Assembly (NCBI GenBank): GCA_012026885.1
Contig: VEPL01000025.1
Span: forward strand, 358,595-422,594
Reading direction: 5' to 3'
DNA length: 64,000 nucleotides
From: Betaproteobacteria bacterium
GTDB lineage: Bacteria > Pseudomonadota > Gammaproteobacteria > Burkholderiales > Rhodocyclaceae
Positions 46,380 to 55,409 of this stretch are shown here, piece by piece (position 1 is the first letter of the stretch; each line of letters begins with the position of its first letter). The translations under genes were made by a program, and so were the position numbers. The notes under the pieces are model-generated. The model saw nothing but the letters and a program-made list of their open reading frames with translations, ran no database searches and was not told the origin of the DNA.

Positions 46380-48538
46380 ACCCAGCGGCCGGCGGCCGCG
46401 TCGTCGAATTCGCGATCGCCGGGATGACCTGTGCCGCCTGCTCGGCCCGCCTCGAGAAGGTTCTGAACCGCCAGTCGGGCATGCAGGCGACGGTCAATCT
46501 GGCTGCCGAACGCGCCCGTGTCCGCCTTGACGATTCCGTTGGCGAAGATGCCGTGATCGCGGCGGTCGCCAGGGCAGGTTTTGCGGCCAGCGTTGTGGAC
46601 GCCGGAACGCGCGCGCGTGAGAGGGAGCGCCGGGCGGCAGAGTATAACGCCGAGCGTCGTCGTTTCCTGATCGCTGCAATCCTTACGGTGCCGCTGGTCG
46701 GGCAAATGCTGGCGATGTTCGGTGCCGGCGATGGCCACGCCGAACTGCCGCGCTGGCTACAGCTCGCGCTGGCGACGCCGGTCCAGTTCTGGATCGGCTG
46801 GCGGTTCTACGACGGTGCTTGGAAGGCCATCCGCGGGGGCGGCGGCAACATGGATGTGCTGGTTGCCCTCGGTACCTCCATGGCCTGGGGCTTTTCCGCC
46901 GTCGTTACCGTGCTCGGGCTCGACCAGCATGTCTATTTCGAGGCCGGCGCCGCAGTCATTACCCTGGTTCTGCTCGGCAAGCTGCTCGAAGCGCGGGCGA
47001 AGGCCCACACTGCCGAGGCAATCGAAGCGCTCATCCGCCTGCAGCCAAGGCAGGCGCGGATCGAACGCGAAGGCCGCTGGGTCGAGGTGGCGGTCGATGA
47101 ATTGATGCCGGGCGACATTTTCATGGTGCGTCCCGGCGAGCAGGTTCCGGTCGACGGTCTGGTGCTCGACGGCGCCTCCAGGGTCGATGAAGCGATGCTG
47201 ACTGGCGAAAGCATGCCGGTCGCCAAGGCGGCCGGTGACAAGGTCTATGCGGCGACGGCGAACACGGGCGGGGCCCTGCGTTGCCGGGCGACCGGCGTCG
47301 GTGACGAAACGCTGCTCGCCGGCATCATCCGCATGGTTGGCGAGGCGCAGGGGTCAAAGGCGCCGGTTCAGCGCCTCGCCGACCGCATCGCGGCCGTGTT
47401 CGTGCCGGTGGTCTGTACGATTGCGCTCCTTACCCTGGCGGGCTGGCTGCTGGCCGGTGCTCCCTTCGCCCAGGCGCTTGCCAACGCCGTCGCCGTGCTG
47501 GTGATCGCCTGCCCTTGTGCGCTCGGTCTCGCGACGCCGACGGCGATCATGGTCGGCACCGGGCGCGGCGCCAGCGCGGGAATCCTCGTCCGCAATGCCG
47601 AGGCTCTGGAACGGGCGGAGCGCATAGCGGTCATCGCCCTCGACAAGACCGGCACGCTGACGGCTGGTCGTCCCGAGGTCACCGATGTCGTTGCCGATGG
47701 CGAGAGCGGTGACACCCTGCTTCGTCTGGCGGCCGCGCTCGAGCAAGGGTCGGAACACCCGCTCGCCAAAGCAATCCTGTCGCGGGCTGTCGCGGTCGAC
47801 CTGCCGAAAGTGGCCAATTTCATCGCGGCGCCCGGTCACGGGGTGGCGGGGGAAGTCGATGGGCGCAGCTTGCGCCTCGGCTCGCCGGAATGGGCAGGTG
47901 CAGCAGGGTGCCCCGGTCTTCGCGCGTTGCAGGCGCAGGGCAAGACCGTCGTCGCGCTGGTCGAGGACGGCAGCCTGCTGGGGCTTATCGCGATCGCCGA
48001 CGCCCTGCGTCCGACGTCGCGCGATGCCGTCCGCTGCCTCCAGGCACGGGGAATCCGTATCGTCATGCTGACCGGCGACAACCCGCAGACCGCCGCAGCG
48101 ATCGCAGCGCAGGCCGGCATCGGGGAATTCAGGGCCGGCATCCTGCCCGGCGACAAGGCGGCCGCCGTAGTGGAGTTGAAGGGACATGGCCTGGTCGCGA
48201 TGGTGGGTGACGGCACCAACGACGCCCCGGCGCTCGCGGCAGCCGAGGTCGGCTTCGCCATCGGAGCCGGCTCCGATGCCGCAATCGAGGCCGCCGACCT
48301 GACCCTGATCCGCGGCGACCTGCGGGCGGTCGACGACGCGATCGACCTGTCGCGCGCGACGTTGCGCAAGATTCGCCAGAACCTCTTCTTTGCGTTTATT
48401 TATAATGTCCTCGGAATTCCGCTGGCGGCGCTCGGATTTCTAAATCCGGTGATCGCCGGGGCGGCCATGGCGATGAGTTCGGTTTCCGTGGTGACCAGTT
48501 CGCTGCTGCTCAAGCGCTGGCGCCCGCATGGCCAATAG
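46355..48538 (+). CDS. Copper-translocating P1B-type ATPase
   Basis: A 727-residue heavy-metal pump of the CopA/CcoI group. It has one N-terminal HMA domain (GMTCAACS), eight helices, the membrane metal site [15 protein letters not shown] actuator loop, the phosphorylation motif DKTGTL, the SEHPLAKAI nucleotide-binding segment and [13 protein letters not shown] and the HMA motif indicate Cu(I). The ATG at 46355 lies inside the usp gene, with AAAGG just upstream; a GTG at 46376 overlapping the usp stop is the alternative. Neighbouring genes suggest oxidase copper supply rather than pure detoxification. Confidence 0.92.
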   Translation: MSGSSGQVNPAAGGRVVEFAIAGMTCAACSARLEKVLNRQSGMQATVNLAAERARVRLDDSVGEDAVIAAVARAGFAASVVDAGTRARERERRAAEYNAERRRFLIAAILTVPLVGQMLAMFGAGDGHAELPRWLQLALATPVQFWIGWRFYDGAWKAIRGGGGNMDVLVALGTSMAWGFSAVVTVLGLDQHVYFEAGAAVITLVLLGKLLEARAKAHTAEAIEALIRLQPRQARIEREGRWVEVAVDELMPGDIFMVRPGEQVPVDGLVLDGASRVDEAMLTGESMPVAKAAGDKVYAATANTGGALRCRATGVGDETLLAGIIRMVGEAQGSKAPVQRLADRIAAVFVPVVCTIALLTLAGWLLAGAPFAQALANAVAVLVIACPCALGLATPTAIMVGTGRGASAGILVRNAEALERAERIAVIALDKTGTLTAGRPEVTDVVADGESGDTLLRLAAALEQGSEHPLAKAILSRAVAVDLPKVANFIAAPGHGVAGEVDGRSLRLGSPEWAGAAGCPGLRALQAQGKTVVALVEDGSLLGLIAIADALRPTSRDAVRCLQARGIRIVMLTGDNPQTAAAIAAQAGIGEFRAGILPGDKAAAVVELKGHGLVAMVGDGTNDAPALAAAEVGFAIGAGSDAAIEAADLTLIRGDLRAVDDAIDLSRATLRKIRQNLFFAFIYNVLGIPLAALGFLNPVIAGAAMAMSSVSVVTSSLLLKRWRPHGQ

Positions 48539-48559
48539 ACAGGGGCATCAGGGGGTTAT

Positions 48560-50647
48560 CTGGAAAAGGACAACAAGCTCTCGTTCTTCGAGTCGCTGCT
48601 CGAGAACATCGAACGCGTCGTCTATCGCCTGAATCTGGTCAATGGCGAATTCGAGTACATCTCGGGTGCCGCCACCAGTGTCTTCGGGGTCAATCCGACA
48701 ACGGCAGATGGTGGCGGCATGGACCTGGTTGGCCGCCACATGGAGCCCGGCGACTACGATGCGGTGATGGCGCGCATCGCCGATGTCGCTTCCAGGCACC
48801 CCGGCGAGCGCGTTTCCCTCGTGGTGCATTACCGCATTCGCGGGGCCGACGGCCGCATCCGCCATTGCCACGATACCCTGACCCTGGAGGTCGATGGTTC
48901 CGGTGTGCCGACAGCCGTTTTCGGCGTCGCGGTCGATGTCAGTGAACGTGTCGAGGCCGAAGCGGCGATGCGCGAGAAGGAGTCGCAGTTCCGTGCGACC
49001 ATGGAAGCTGCCCAGGTGGGCATCTTCGTCCTGCAGGACGGTGTTTTCCGCTATGCGAACCGCTTCCTGATCGAACGTTTCGGGTATGCGGCCGACGAAA
49101 TCATCGACAAGCTCGGGCCACCCGATCTCGTCGTACCGGGGCAGCGCGAGCGCGTGCGGGACCAGATGCGCCGGCGGGCAGCCGGCGAAACCGGGCGGCC
49201 ATATGAGCTGACGGCGCTGCGCAAGGACGGGTCGACCTTCCCGGTCATCATCATGGGGGCGCCCGCGACCTACCATGGCCAGCCGGCCTCGGTCGGGACA
49301 CTGCTCGACATCTCGGTGCAGAAGGAAGCCGAGGAGCGCGCGCGCGAACTGGCATATTTCGATCCGTTGACCGGCTTGCCGAACCGCCGCCTGCTGGGCG
49401 ACCGCTGCCTGCAGCTGATCGCGGCAGCCGAGCGCGAGGGCAGCGAACTAGCGCTGATCTTCATCGACCTCGATCATTTCAAGCGTGTCAACGACTCGCT
49501 CGGGCACACCGTCGGCGACGAGTTGCTGCGCAACGTCGGCATCCGCCTCGGCACCGTCGTGCGCAAGATCGATACGCTCGCGCGCCTCGGCGGCGACGAG
49601 TTCGCCGTCGTCCTGCCGGGAACGCACGCCGCCGGGGCGGCGGAAGTGGCGGCGCGCCTCGCCGAAGTCTGTTCGGCTTCCTATTTCGTCGGCGGCCACG
49701 AGTTGACCGTGACACCGTCGCTCGGCATCGCGCTGTATCCCAACGACGGCGGCGATTTCGATACCCTGCTACGCAATGCCGACGCCGCCATGTACAAGGC
49801 AAAGGAGTCGGGGCGCAATGGCGTGCGCTTCTATTCGAGCGAGATGAATCTCGCCACCTTGCGCCATCTGCTGCTCGAAAGCGGCCTGCGCCGCGGCCTC
49901 GGGGCACGCGAATTTGTCCTCCACTACCAGCCGCTGGTCGAGACCGGAAGCGGCACGGTCATCGGCGCCGAGGCGCTGATCCGCTGGAAAGATCCGGATG
50001 CCGGATTGGTTTTCCCGGACCAGTTCATCCATGTTGCCGAAGATATCGGATTGATCAACCCGATCGGCGACTGGGTGTTGCGCGAGGCCTGCCGCCAGGC
50101 GCGGGCCTGGCAGGACGAGGGATTGCCGCCCATGGTCGTTGCCGTGAACGTTTCGCCAGTCCAGTTCCGCCAGCCGGGCTTCGTCGATTCGGTTGCCGCT
50201 GCTCTTGCGCAATCGGGGCTGGAGCCGCGTTTCCTCGAGCTCGAACTGACCGAGCGCACGGTGATGCACGATGCCGAGCACAACATCGGTACGCTGGCGG
50301 CTCTAGCCGACCTTGGCATTGAACTGGCTCTTGACGATTTCGGCACCGGTTATTCCTCGCTCGCTTATCTCAAGCGTTTCCCCGTCAGCAAGCTGAAGAT
50401 CGACCGTTCCTTTGTCCGCGATCTCGAGGCCGATGCCGAGGACCGGGCTATCGCGTCGACCATCCTCAGCATGGGGCGCAGCCTGCATCTCAAGGTGCTC
50501 GCCGAGGGCGTCGAAAGCGCCGAACAGGCGAAGATCCTGAGCGACATGGGTTGCGAGCTGGTGCAGGGCTACCTCTACAGCCAGCCGCTGCCTGCCGAAG
50601 AGTTCGCTGCATTCGTCCGCAACCGCGTGGGGCAGGGCGCAGCATGA
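48560..50647 (+). CDS. PAS-PAS-GGDEF-EAL cyclic-di-GMP protein with apparent CTG start
   Basis: A c-di-GMP turnover protein of up to 695 residues: PAS 1 (about 8-130), PAS 2 (about 138-255), GGDEF (RLGGDEFAVV, intact) and EAL (GAEALIRW, intact). The first ordinary start (ATG 48719) would cut off the beginning of PAS 1 (SFFESLLENIERVVYRLNL and more). The frame is open back to the copA stop with no ATG, GTG or TTG. CTG at 48560, preceded by AGGGGGT (48550-48556), is the best candidate. Its stop overlaps the HMA gene (ATGA). Which activity dominates is unknown. Confidence 0.8.
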   Translation: MEKDNKLSFFESLLENIERVVYRLNLVNGEFEYISGAATSVFGVNPTTADGGGMDLVGRHMEPGDYDAVMARIADVASRHPGERVSLVVHYRIRGADGRIRHCHDTLTLEVDGSGVPTAVFGVAVDVSERVEAEAAMREKESQFRATMEAAQVGIFVLQDGVFRYANRFLIERFGYAADEIIDKLGPPDLVVPGQRERVRDQMRRRAAGETGRPYELTALRKDGSTFPVIIMGAPATYHGQPASVGTLLDISVQKEAEERARELAYFDPLTGLPNRRLLGDRCLQLIAAAEREGSELALIFIDLDHFKRVNDSLGHTVGDELLRNVGIRLGTVVRKIDTLARLGGDEFAVVLPGTHAAGAAEVAARLAEVCSASYFVGGHELTVTPSLGIALYPNDGGDFDTLLRNADAAMYKAKESGRNGVRFYSSEMNLATLRHLLLESGLRRGLGAREFVLHYQPLVETGSGTVIGAEALIRWKDPDAGLVFPDQFIHVAEDIGLINPIGDWVLREACRQARAWQDEGLPPMVVAVNVSPVQFRQPGFVDSVAAALAQSGLEPRFLELELTERTVMHDAEHNIGTLAALADLGIELALDDFGTGYSSLAYLKRFPVSKLKIDRSFVRDLEADAEDRAIASTILSMGRSLHLKVLAEGVESAEQAKILSDMGCELVQGYLYSQPLPAEEFAAFVRNRVGQGAA

Positions 50648-50856
50648 GCCGGGAAACCTGCAGCCTGCAAGTGCTCGGCATGCATTGCGACGGCTGCGTG
50701 CGCAACGTGACCGCGGTGCTTTCCGTCTTGCCGGGTGTCAGCCGCGTGGCAGTCCTGCTCGATCCCGGCGAGGCGCGCATCGAATTCGACCCCCAGGCCG
50801 TTTCGCGCGAGGACCTCATCGCCGCGGTCGAGGATGCCGGTTTCGACGCATCCTGA
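50644..50856 (+). CDS. CopZ-like HMA-domain metallochaperone
   Basis: A 70-residue single HMA domain (LQVLGMHCDGCVRNVTAVL, then EDLIAAVEDAGFDAS) with the metal-binding MxCxxC motif, as in copper chaperones and mercury-binding proteins. It probably hands Cu(I) to the P1B ATPase two genes upstream, but is separated from it by the GGDEF-EAL gene, with which it overlaps by 4 nt. Confidence 0.9.
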   Translation: MSRETCSLQVLGMHCDGCVRNVTAVLSVLPGVSRVAVLLDPGEARIEFDPQAVSREDLIAAVEDAGFDAS

Positions 50857-50875
50857 AACAGCAGGCCAGCGCTGC

Positions 50876-50910
50876 TTGCGCCAATTCGTTGAATGATATA
50901 GATTCGCATT
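50876..50910 (+). promoter_or_regulatory. Fur box and promoter of the TonB-dependent receptor
   Basis: AATGATATAGATTCGCATT (50892-50910) fits the 19-bp Fur pattern (TGATATA-G-ATTCGCA). It overlaps the -10 TAGATT (50899-50904) of a promoter with -35 TTGCGC (50876-50881) and a 17-bp spacer. Iron-replete repression of the receptor is expected. The rest of the gap to the receptor start (50911-51029) holds nothing else I recognise. Confidence 0.65.
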
Positions 50911-51029
50911 TGAGTCGTCGGTGCGGATAGCCTTGGTCCTTGCGGACCATCCGCCGTGACAGCTCGTCGCCCGGCAAGCCAGCCTTCATCGCCAGCCAGC
51001 CAATCAAACTGACTCGCTGAAGGATTGCC

Positions 51030-53216
51030 GTGGATTTCCATCACGTTCCGGGCCACCGCGCCCGCTGGCAGGCGTCGCCTGTCTCCCCCCGTCGATTCGC
51101 CGGGCAATGCTCTGCGCGCCCGCTGACGGCGGCGATATTCTCTGCATTGGTGTCGACCGTACCCCCCGTTCTCGCCGACGAGGAGGCGACGCTGGCACCG
51201 GTCACCGTGACCGCCACTGGCGAGGCGAGCGACGGCTATCGGGCCAGCCGTACGCGGGTCGGCAAGGTCGAGCAGGATCCGCACGACATACCCCAGGCGA
51301 TCACCACCGTGACCCGCTCGCTGCTCGACGAACAGGACGCGAATACCCTGCGCGAGGCGCTGCGCAACGTCTCGGGCCTCACCTTCAACGCCGCCGAGGG
51401 CGGCCGTTCGGGCGACAACATGATGCTGCGCGGCTTCTATACCTTCGGCGACATTTACCTCGATGGCATCCGCGACACCGCGCAGTACAACCGCGAAGTG
51501 TTCAACCTGGAGCAGGTCGACGTCCTGCGCGGCGCTGCCGCCATGCTCTTCGGTCGCGGCCAGGCGGGCGGTGTCATCAACCAGGTCAGCAAGATGCCGA
51601 CGCTTTATGGCGGCAGCAAGATCGAAGCCGGTATCGGTACTGACGGTTATCTGGAAACCAAGGTGGATTTCAACCGGCGCGTCGGCGAGAACACGGCGCT
51701 GCGCATCAACCTGATGGCCCGCGAGGAGGGGAGCGCGCGCGTCAATCCGGTTACCGGAACCGAGCCGGAAACGCACCGTATGGGAGTCGCGCCGAGCATC
51801 ACTTTCGGCCTCGGCACGGAACATCAGCTGACGCTGAGTTACTACTACCTGAACACGCAGGACCGCGCCGACTACGGCATTCCGTTCATCAACCGGCGGC
51901 CGGACGCGATTGCCGGCAACCAGCGCAAGTACTGGGGCATTGCCGACAGTTTCGACGACAGCGAGACGGGCATCGCAACCGCCAACTACGTCTTCCGCAT
52001 CGCCCCGGATACGCAGTGGCGAACCGTCTTGCGCTCGGCCAATTACAAGCGCTCGTACTGGGCTGTCGCGCCGTCGGCAGTGTTGCCGCCGGCGGCGGTG
52101 ACGACCGCAGGACAGGCCAAGACGCGCGAATTCGATACCGACAACTTCGTGCTGCAAAGCGACCTGAACACCGCCTTCACCGTTTTCGGGATGAAGAACG
52201 AGGTGGTCACCGGCGTCGAATACCTGAAGGAAAAATCCGAACGCTGGGGCCTGCGCAACCAGGGTACCGCGGCCCGTGCCTTCTACTCACCGGGACAGGT
52301 CCTCGGGCAGCCGAGCACCTACGACGGCGATACGATCAGTGGTTATGTCCAGGATACGCTGGAATTCGTCACCGACTGGCGGTTGACCGCGGGCATCCGG
52401 CGCGACGTGATGAAGGCGGACTACGTTTCGGCGACCGGAACGCCGCAGGCCGTTCGCAGTTTCAGCGGCGATTTCGGCGAGAACAGCTACCGGACCGGCC
52501 TGTCCTGGCAGCCGGACCCGGCTCAGCATTACTACCTCGGCTGGAGCGATTCATTCAGCCCGACCGCCGACCTTTACCAGTTGTCCGGCAACCAGTTTCC
52601 GGCCGAGCGGGCGCAGGTCACCGAGATCGGTGCCAAGTGGCTGCTGTTCGAAGGCAACCTGGCTTTCCGCACCGCGCTCTACCACGCGGTCAAGGAATGG
52701 GAGCGCAATACCGACCTCGAAGCGGACTCCGCCAATTCCGTCCTGACCCGCAAGCGCGAGTCGGACGGAATCGAACTCGAACTCGCTGGCCGCATCACCG
52801 ATGCCTGGGAGGTCTTCGGCGGGGTGTCGTTCATCGATGCCGAAATTCTCCAGACCATCGCCACCGCCAGCCCGACCTATGTCGGCAAGCTCCCGCGCAA
52901 TACCCCGAAGCGCACGGCCAACCTGTGGACCACCTACAAGCTCGGCGGCGGCTGGAAGGTCGGCGGCGGTTTCGACTACAAGAGCGAGCGCCTCGGCTAC
53001 GTGCCCAGCAGCGCGAATCCTTACAACCCGAACGCGATTCCGTCCTTTACCCGCTGGGACGCGATGGTCGCTTACGAGCAGCCGCGGTACACCGTCCGCC
53101 TGAACGTCCAGAACCTTTTCGACAAGCTGTATTACGACGCGCTCTACGACAACGGTGGCTTCACCGTGCCCGGCCAGGCGCGCCGCTTCATCCTCAGCGG
53201 CGAATACCGCTTCTGA
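51030..53216 (+). CDS. TonB-dependent siderophore receptor
   Basis: A 728-residue outer-membrane receptor. A long N-terminal signal region ends near LADEEA, followed by a TonB box (APVTVTATG), the plug domain (DIPQAITTVTRSLLDEQ, LRGFYTFGDIYLDGIRD, VDVLRGAAAMLFGRGQAGGVINQVSK) and a 22-strand barrel ending in the aromatic terminus LSGEYRF. The plug sequence is closest in style to the catecholate receptors (Fiu/CatA-like); the actual ligand is not determinable. The GTG start at 51030 follows AAGGA. A Fur box lies upstream. Confidence 0.93.
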   Translation: MDFHHVPGHRARWQASPVSPRRFAGQCSARPLTAAIFSALVSTVPPVLADEEATLAPVTVTATGEASDGYRASRTRVGKVEQDPHDIPQAITTVTRSLLDEQDANTLREALRNVSGLTFNAAEGGRSGDNMMLRGFYTFGDIYLDGIRDTAQYNREVFNLEQVDVLRGAAAMLFGRGQAGGVINQVSKMPTLYGGSKIEAGIGTDGYLETKVDFNRRVGENTALRINLMAREEGSARVNPVTGTEPETHRMGVAPSITFGLGTEHQLTLSYYYLNTQDRADYGIPFINRRPDAIAGNQRKYWGIADSFDDSETGIATANYVFRIAPDTQWRTVLRSANYKRSYWAVAPSAVLPPAAVTTAGQAKTREFDTDNFVLQSDLNTAFTVFGMKNEVVTGVEYLKEKSERWGLRNQGTAARAFYSPGQVLGQPSTYDGDTISGYVQDTLEFVTDWRLTAGIRRDVMKADYVSATGTPQAVRSFSGDFGENSYRTGLSWQPDPAQHYYLGWSDSFSPTADLYQLSGNQFPAERAQVTEIGAKWLLFEGNLAFRTALYHAVKEWERNTDLEADSANSVLTRKRESDGIELELAGRITDAWEVFGGVSFIDAEILQTIATASPTYVGKLPRNTPKRTANLWTTYKLGGGWKVGGGFDYKSERLGYVPSSANPYNPNAIPSFTRWDAMVAYEQPRYTVRLNVQNLFDKLYYDALYDNGGFTVPGQARRFILSGEYRF

Positions 53217-53259
53217 GCGAATGCCGGTGCAGCGACGAACGATCACCAAGGAGAAAGCC

Positions 53260-54405
53260 ATGATGTGCCTGAATCGCCGCCAATTCCTGTTCTCGGTTGG
53301 GGGAGGTGCCTTGCTTTCCGCAGGCGGCAGGGCACTGGCCTCCGCGGACGAAGCGCTGCCGCCCACGCTGATCGGGGCGGCCTGGCGCGGTCCCCGCCCA
53401 GGCGATCCTTACCGTGCCGGCGTCCTGGTCGCCGACTGGCAGCGCCGGACCCTGGCGATCCGTCATGCAGTGCCGCTGCCGACGCGTCCGCACGGCCTGC
53501 TGCCCGAGACGGGCGGCGGCCTGGTTGTTACCGGAGCCCGTCCCGGCGGCTGGATCCTGCGCTGCGACGGTGACGGCCGGATCGAGCGGCGGCGCGACCT
53601 CGAGGCCGATGGCTGCGCGACGCGCTTCAACGGCCATGTGATCACAAGCCGGGACGGCCGCTTCCTGCTGGCGACCGAAACCGACATCGGCACTGGGCGT
53701 GGCTGCATTGGCGTGCGCGACCGCGCCGGCCTGCACAAGGTCGATGAATGGGATAGCGGCGGTATCGACCCGCATCAGCTGTTGCTCGATCAGGACGGCA
53801 ACGTGATGGTCGCCAATGGCGGCGTGCCGCGCACGGCGGCCGACAAGAAATACGACCTGCACCGGATGGATGCCTCTCTGGTCCGCCTGGATGGCGGCAG
53901 CGGACGTCTCGTCGGCCAGTGGCGGCTCGACGACCCGCGCCTGAGCCTGCGCCATCTCGTCTGGAACCAGGCGGCGGGTGATGCCGCGCCGGCTCTCGGC
54001 ATCGCCATGCAGGCCGAGCACGACGATCCCGCACGGCGGGCCGCTGCCCCGATTCTGGCAGTATTCCAGGATGGCGAACTGCGGATTCCGACGCCGGCCA
54101 ACGATGGCGTCGGCTATGCGGGAGACATCGCTGCCGCCTTCAACGGCGGATTCGTGCTGTCGAGCAACCAGGCGGGCGTCGCGCAGCTATGGCATGCCGG
54201 TGCCCCGGAGCGGCTGACGCCGGTCGTCGAAATGCAGGAAGCCTACGCCTTGGCGCCTTGGGCCGGGCCGCGCCCCGGCGGCGGCGTCCTCGTCGCCACT
54301 GCGCCCGGCCTTATCCGCTGGCACCCCGGCACGAAGCCGGCCTTCCTGCCGTGGCCCGAGCCGATGGCGCTGGATAACCACTGGGTAGTGCTCGATACAG
54401 CCTGA
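53260..54405 (+). CDS. DUF1513 family periplasmic protein (Tat signal)
   Basis: A 381-residue protein with a Tat-type signal (NRRQFLFSVGGGALLSAGGRALA) and a probable beta-propeller body of repeated strands, such as GWILRCDGDGRIERRRDL and HVITSRDGRFLLATETD. This resembles DUF1513, usually encoded beside iron-uptake genes; its function is unknown. The ATG at 53260 is preceded by AAGGAG at 6 nt. It lies 43 nt after the receptor gene and is probably under the same Fur promoter. Confidence 0.85.
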   Translation: MMCLNRRQFLFSVGGGALLSAGGRALASADEALPPTLIGAAWRGPRPGDPYRAGVLVADWQRRTLAIRHAVPLPTRPHGLLPETGGGLVVTGARPGGWILRCDGDGRIERRRDLEADGCATRFNGHVITSRDGRFLLATETDIGTGRGCIGVRDRAGLHKVDEWDSGGIDPHQLLLDQDGNVMVANGGVPRTAADKKYDLHRMDASLVRLDGGSGRLVGQWRLDDPRLSLRHLVWNQAAGDAAPALGIAMQAEHDDPARRAAAPILAVFQDGELRIPTPANDGVGYAGDIAAAFNGGFVLSSNQAGVAQLWHAGAPERLTPVVEMQEAYALAPWAGPRPGGGVLVATAPGLIRWHPGTKPAFLPWPEPMALDNHWVVLDTA

Positions 54406-54480
54406 ATCGCGCGCGGCGAGCGCCGCGACGGCATTACGGGAGGGGAGGGCTGACCGCTACCGGTCGGCCGCAGCTGCTTC

Positions 54481-54684
54481 CTAGGCCGGCTGCAGCGTGG
54501 CCAAATGATTGTCGCAGTGACCGCTGCTGGCTTCGGCCAGGCATTCGCGGGCACAGCCCGTGCAGCGCCCGCAGTCGCGTCCGATACCGAGTTCGCGGCG
54601 CAGGTCCTTCAGCGTGCGGACGCCGTTGGCGGCGGCCTCGCGGATCTGGCGGTCGGTGATGGCCTGGCAGACACATACATACAT
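54481..54684 (-). CDS. bfd: Bacterioferritin-associated ferredoxin
   Basis: A 67-residue [2Fe-2S] protein of the BFD family with ligands CVC near the N terminus and GRDCGRCTGC near residue 40. Bfd docks on bacterioferritin and reduces its stored Fe(III) so iron can be released under starvation. The ATG at 54684 is preceded by AGGAG; the longer frame is rejected because it would cross the promoter. The promoter carries two Fur boxes, and bacterioferritin genes lie just upstream on the same strand. Confidence 0.95.
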   Translation of the reverse strand: MYVCVCQAITDRQIREAAANGVRTLKDLRRELGIGRDCGRCTGCARECLAEASSGHCDNHLATLQPA

Positions 54685-54710
54685 CCGGGGTCTCCTGCAT
54701 ACTCGATGCA

Positions 54711-54754
54711 AATGCGAACTATTCCCATTGTATGGAGTTGAGAACGATTGTCAA
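54711..54754 (-). promoter_or_regulatory. Fur-controlled promoter of bfd
   Basis: On the minus strand TTGACA (54754-54749), a 16-bp spacer and TACAAT (54732-54727) form a strong sigma70 promoter. One Fur-like site, TTGAGAACGATTGTCAA (54738-54754 on the plus strand), covers the -35. A second, AATGCGAACTATTCCCATT (54711-54729), covers the -10 and start. Derepression in low iron fits the iron-release role of Bfd. Confidence 0.78.
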
Positions 54755-54862
54755 CAACAATTTCAGGGTAGTCCGAGTGCCGTGGTTTTGTGTCGTTTCC
54801 GACAGTCGACCGCAGCAGTCGTCTCGTGCAGCAAATGACGGGCCAGCCGGGAAAGCGGGGCA

Positions 54863-54891
54863 GAAAAAAAGCCGCAGGCAAGGCTGCGGCT
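54863..54891 (-). terminator. Terminator of the bacterioferritin operon
   Basis: On the minus strand AGCCGCAG (54891-54884) and CTGCGGCT (54877-54870) pair perfectly around a 6-nt loop and are followed by a run of T. It separates the bfr pair from the Fur-controlled bfd promoter. Confidence 0.9.
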
Positions 54892-54916
54892 CGGGTGCGT
54901 GAAGGGGCGGTATGGC

Positions 54917-55399
54917 TCAGTCGCCGCCGGTCTCCATGTGCGACTGGAGATAATTGGGCAGAGTCACGTCCGCGATCAGGCTCTGCTGCGTCTCGAGCCA
55001 GTCGATGGCTTCCTCGCAGTGCTCGAGCAGATCCTCGAGCAGTTCGCGGCTGACATAGTCCTGCAGCGACTCGCACAGGGCGATTGATTCGACCAACAGG
55101 GGGCGCTGGACTTCGCGCTCGTACTTGAGGTCACCTTGCAGGCACTCGACGACATGCTCGCCGATCAGCAGCTTGCCCAAGTTTTGCAGATTGGGCAGTC
55201 CGTCGAGGAAGAGGACGCGCTCGATCACTTCGTCGGCTTCCTTCATGACGCGGATCGACTGGCGGTAATGGTAGTCGTTGAGCTTCTCCAGACCCCAGTT
55301 GCGGAACATGCGGGCATGCAGGAAATACTGGTTGATCGCCGTCAGCTCGTTCTTCAGAACCTTGTTGAGGGCATCGATGACCTTCTTGTCGCCTTTCAT
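54917..55399 (-). CDS. bfr: Bacterioferritin, haem-type subunit lacking the ferroxidase site
   Basis: A 160-residue bacterioferritin. The haem ligand Met52 is present (SIRVMKEAD). Of the six diiron ligands of E. coli Bfr only Glu18 and Glu94 remain: Glu51 is Val, His54 is Glu, and the Glu127/His130 equivalents are Cys and Ala (in [12 protein letters not shown]). It should therefore bind haem at subunit interfaces but not oxidise iron itself. It lies 10 nt after the second bfr gene, whose product has the opposite pattern, so a mixed 24-mer is likely. The ATG at 55399 is preceded by AGGAGCGC. Confidence 0.93.
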   Translation of the reverse strand: MKGDKKVIDALNKVLKNELTAINQYFLHARMFRNWGLEKLNDYHYRQSIRVMKEADEVIERVLFLDGLPNLQNLGKLLIGEHVVECLQGDLKYEREVQRPLLVESIALCESLQDYVSRELLEDLLEHCEEAIDWLETQQSLIADVTLPNYLQSHMETGGD

Positions 55400-55409
55400 C
55401 GTGCGCTCC

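Noticed and set aside
48536..48560. Natural fusion of the Cu-ATPase with the PAS-GGDEF-EAL protein by TAG read-through
   Set aside because: The frames do coincide, but the ATPase ends at its normal length, a Shine-Dalgarno-like AGGGGGT lies in the gap, and no recoding signal is visible.
54412..54427. CGCGGCG-AG-CGCCGCG inverted repeat after the DUF1513 gene as a terminator
   Set aside because: The stem is perfect but the loop is only 2 nt and no U-tract follows on either strand.
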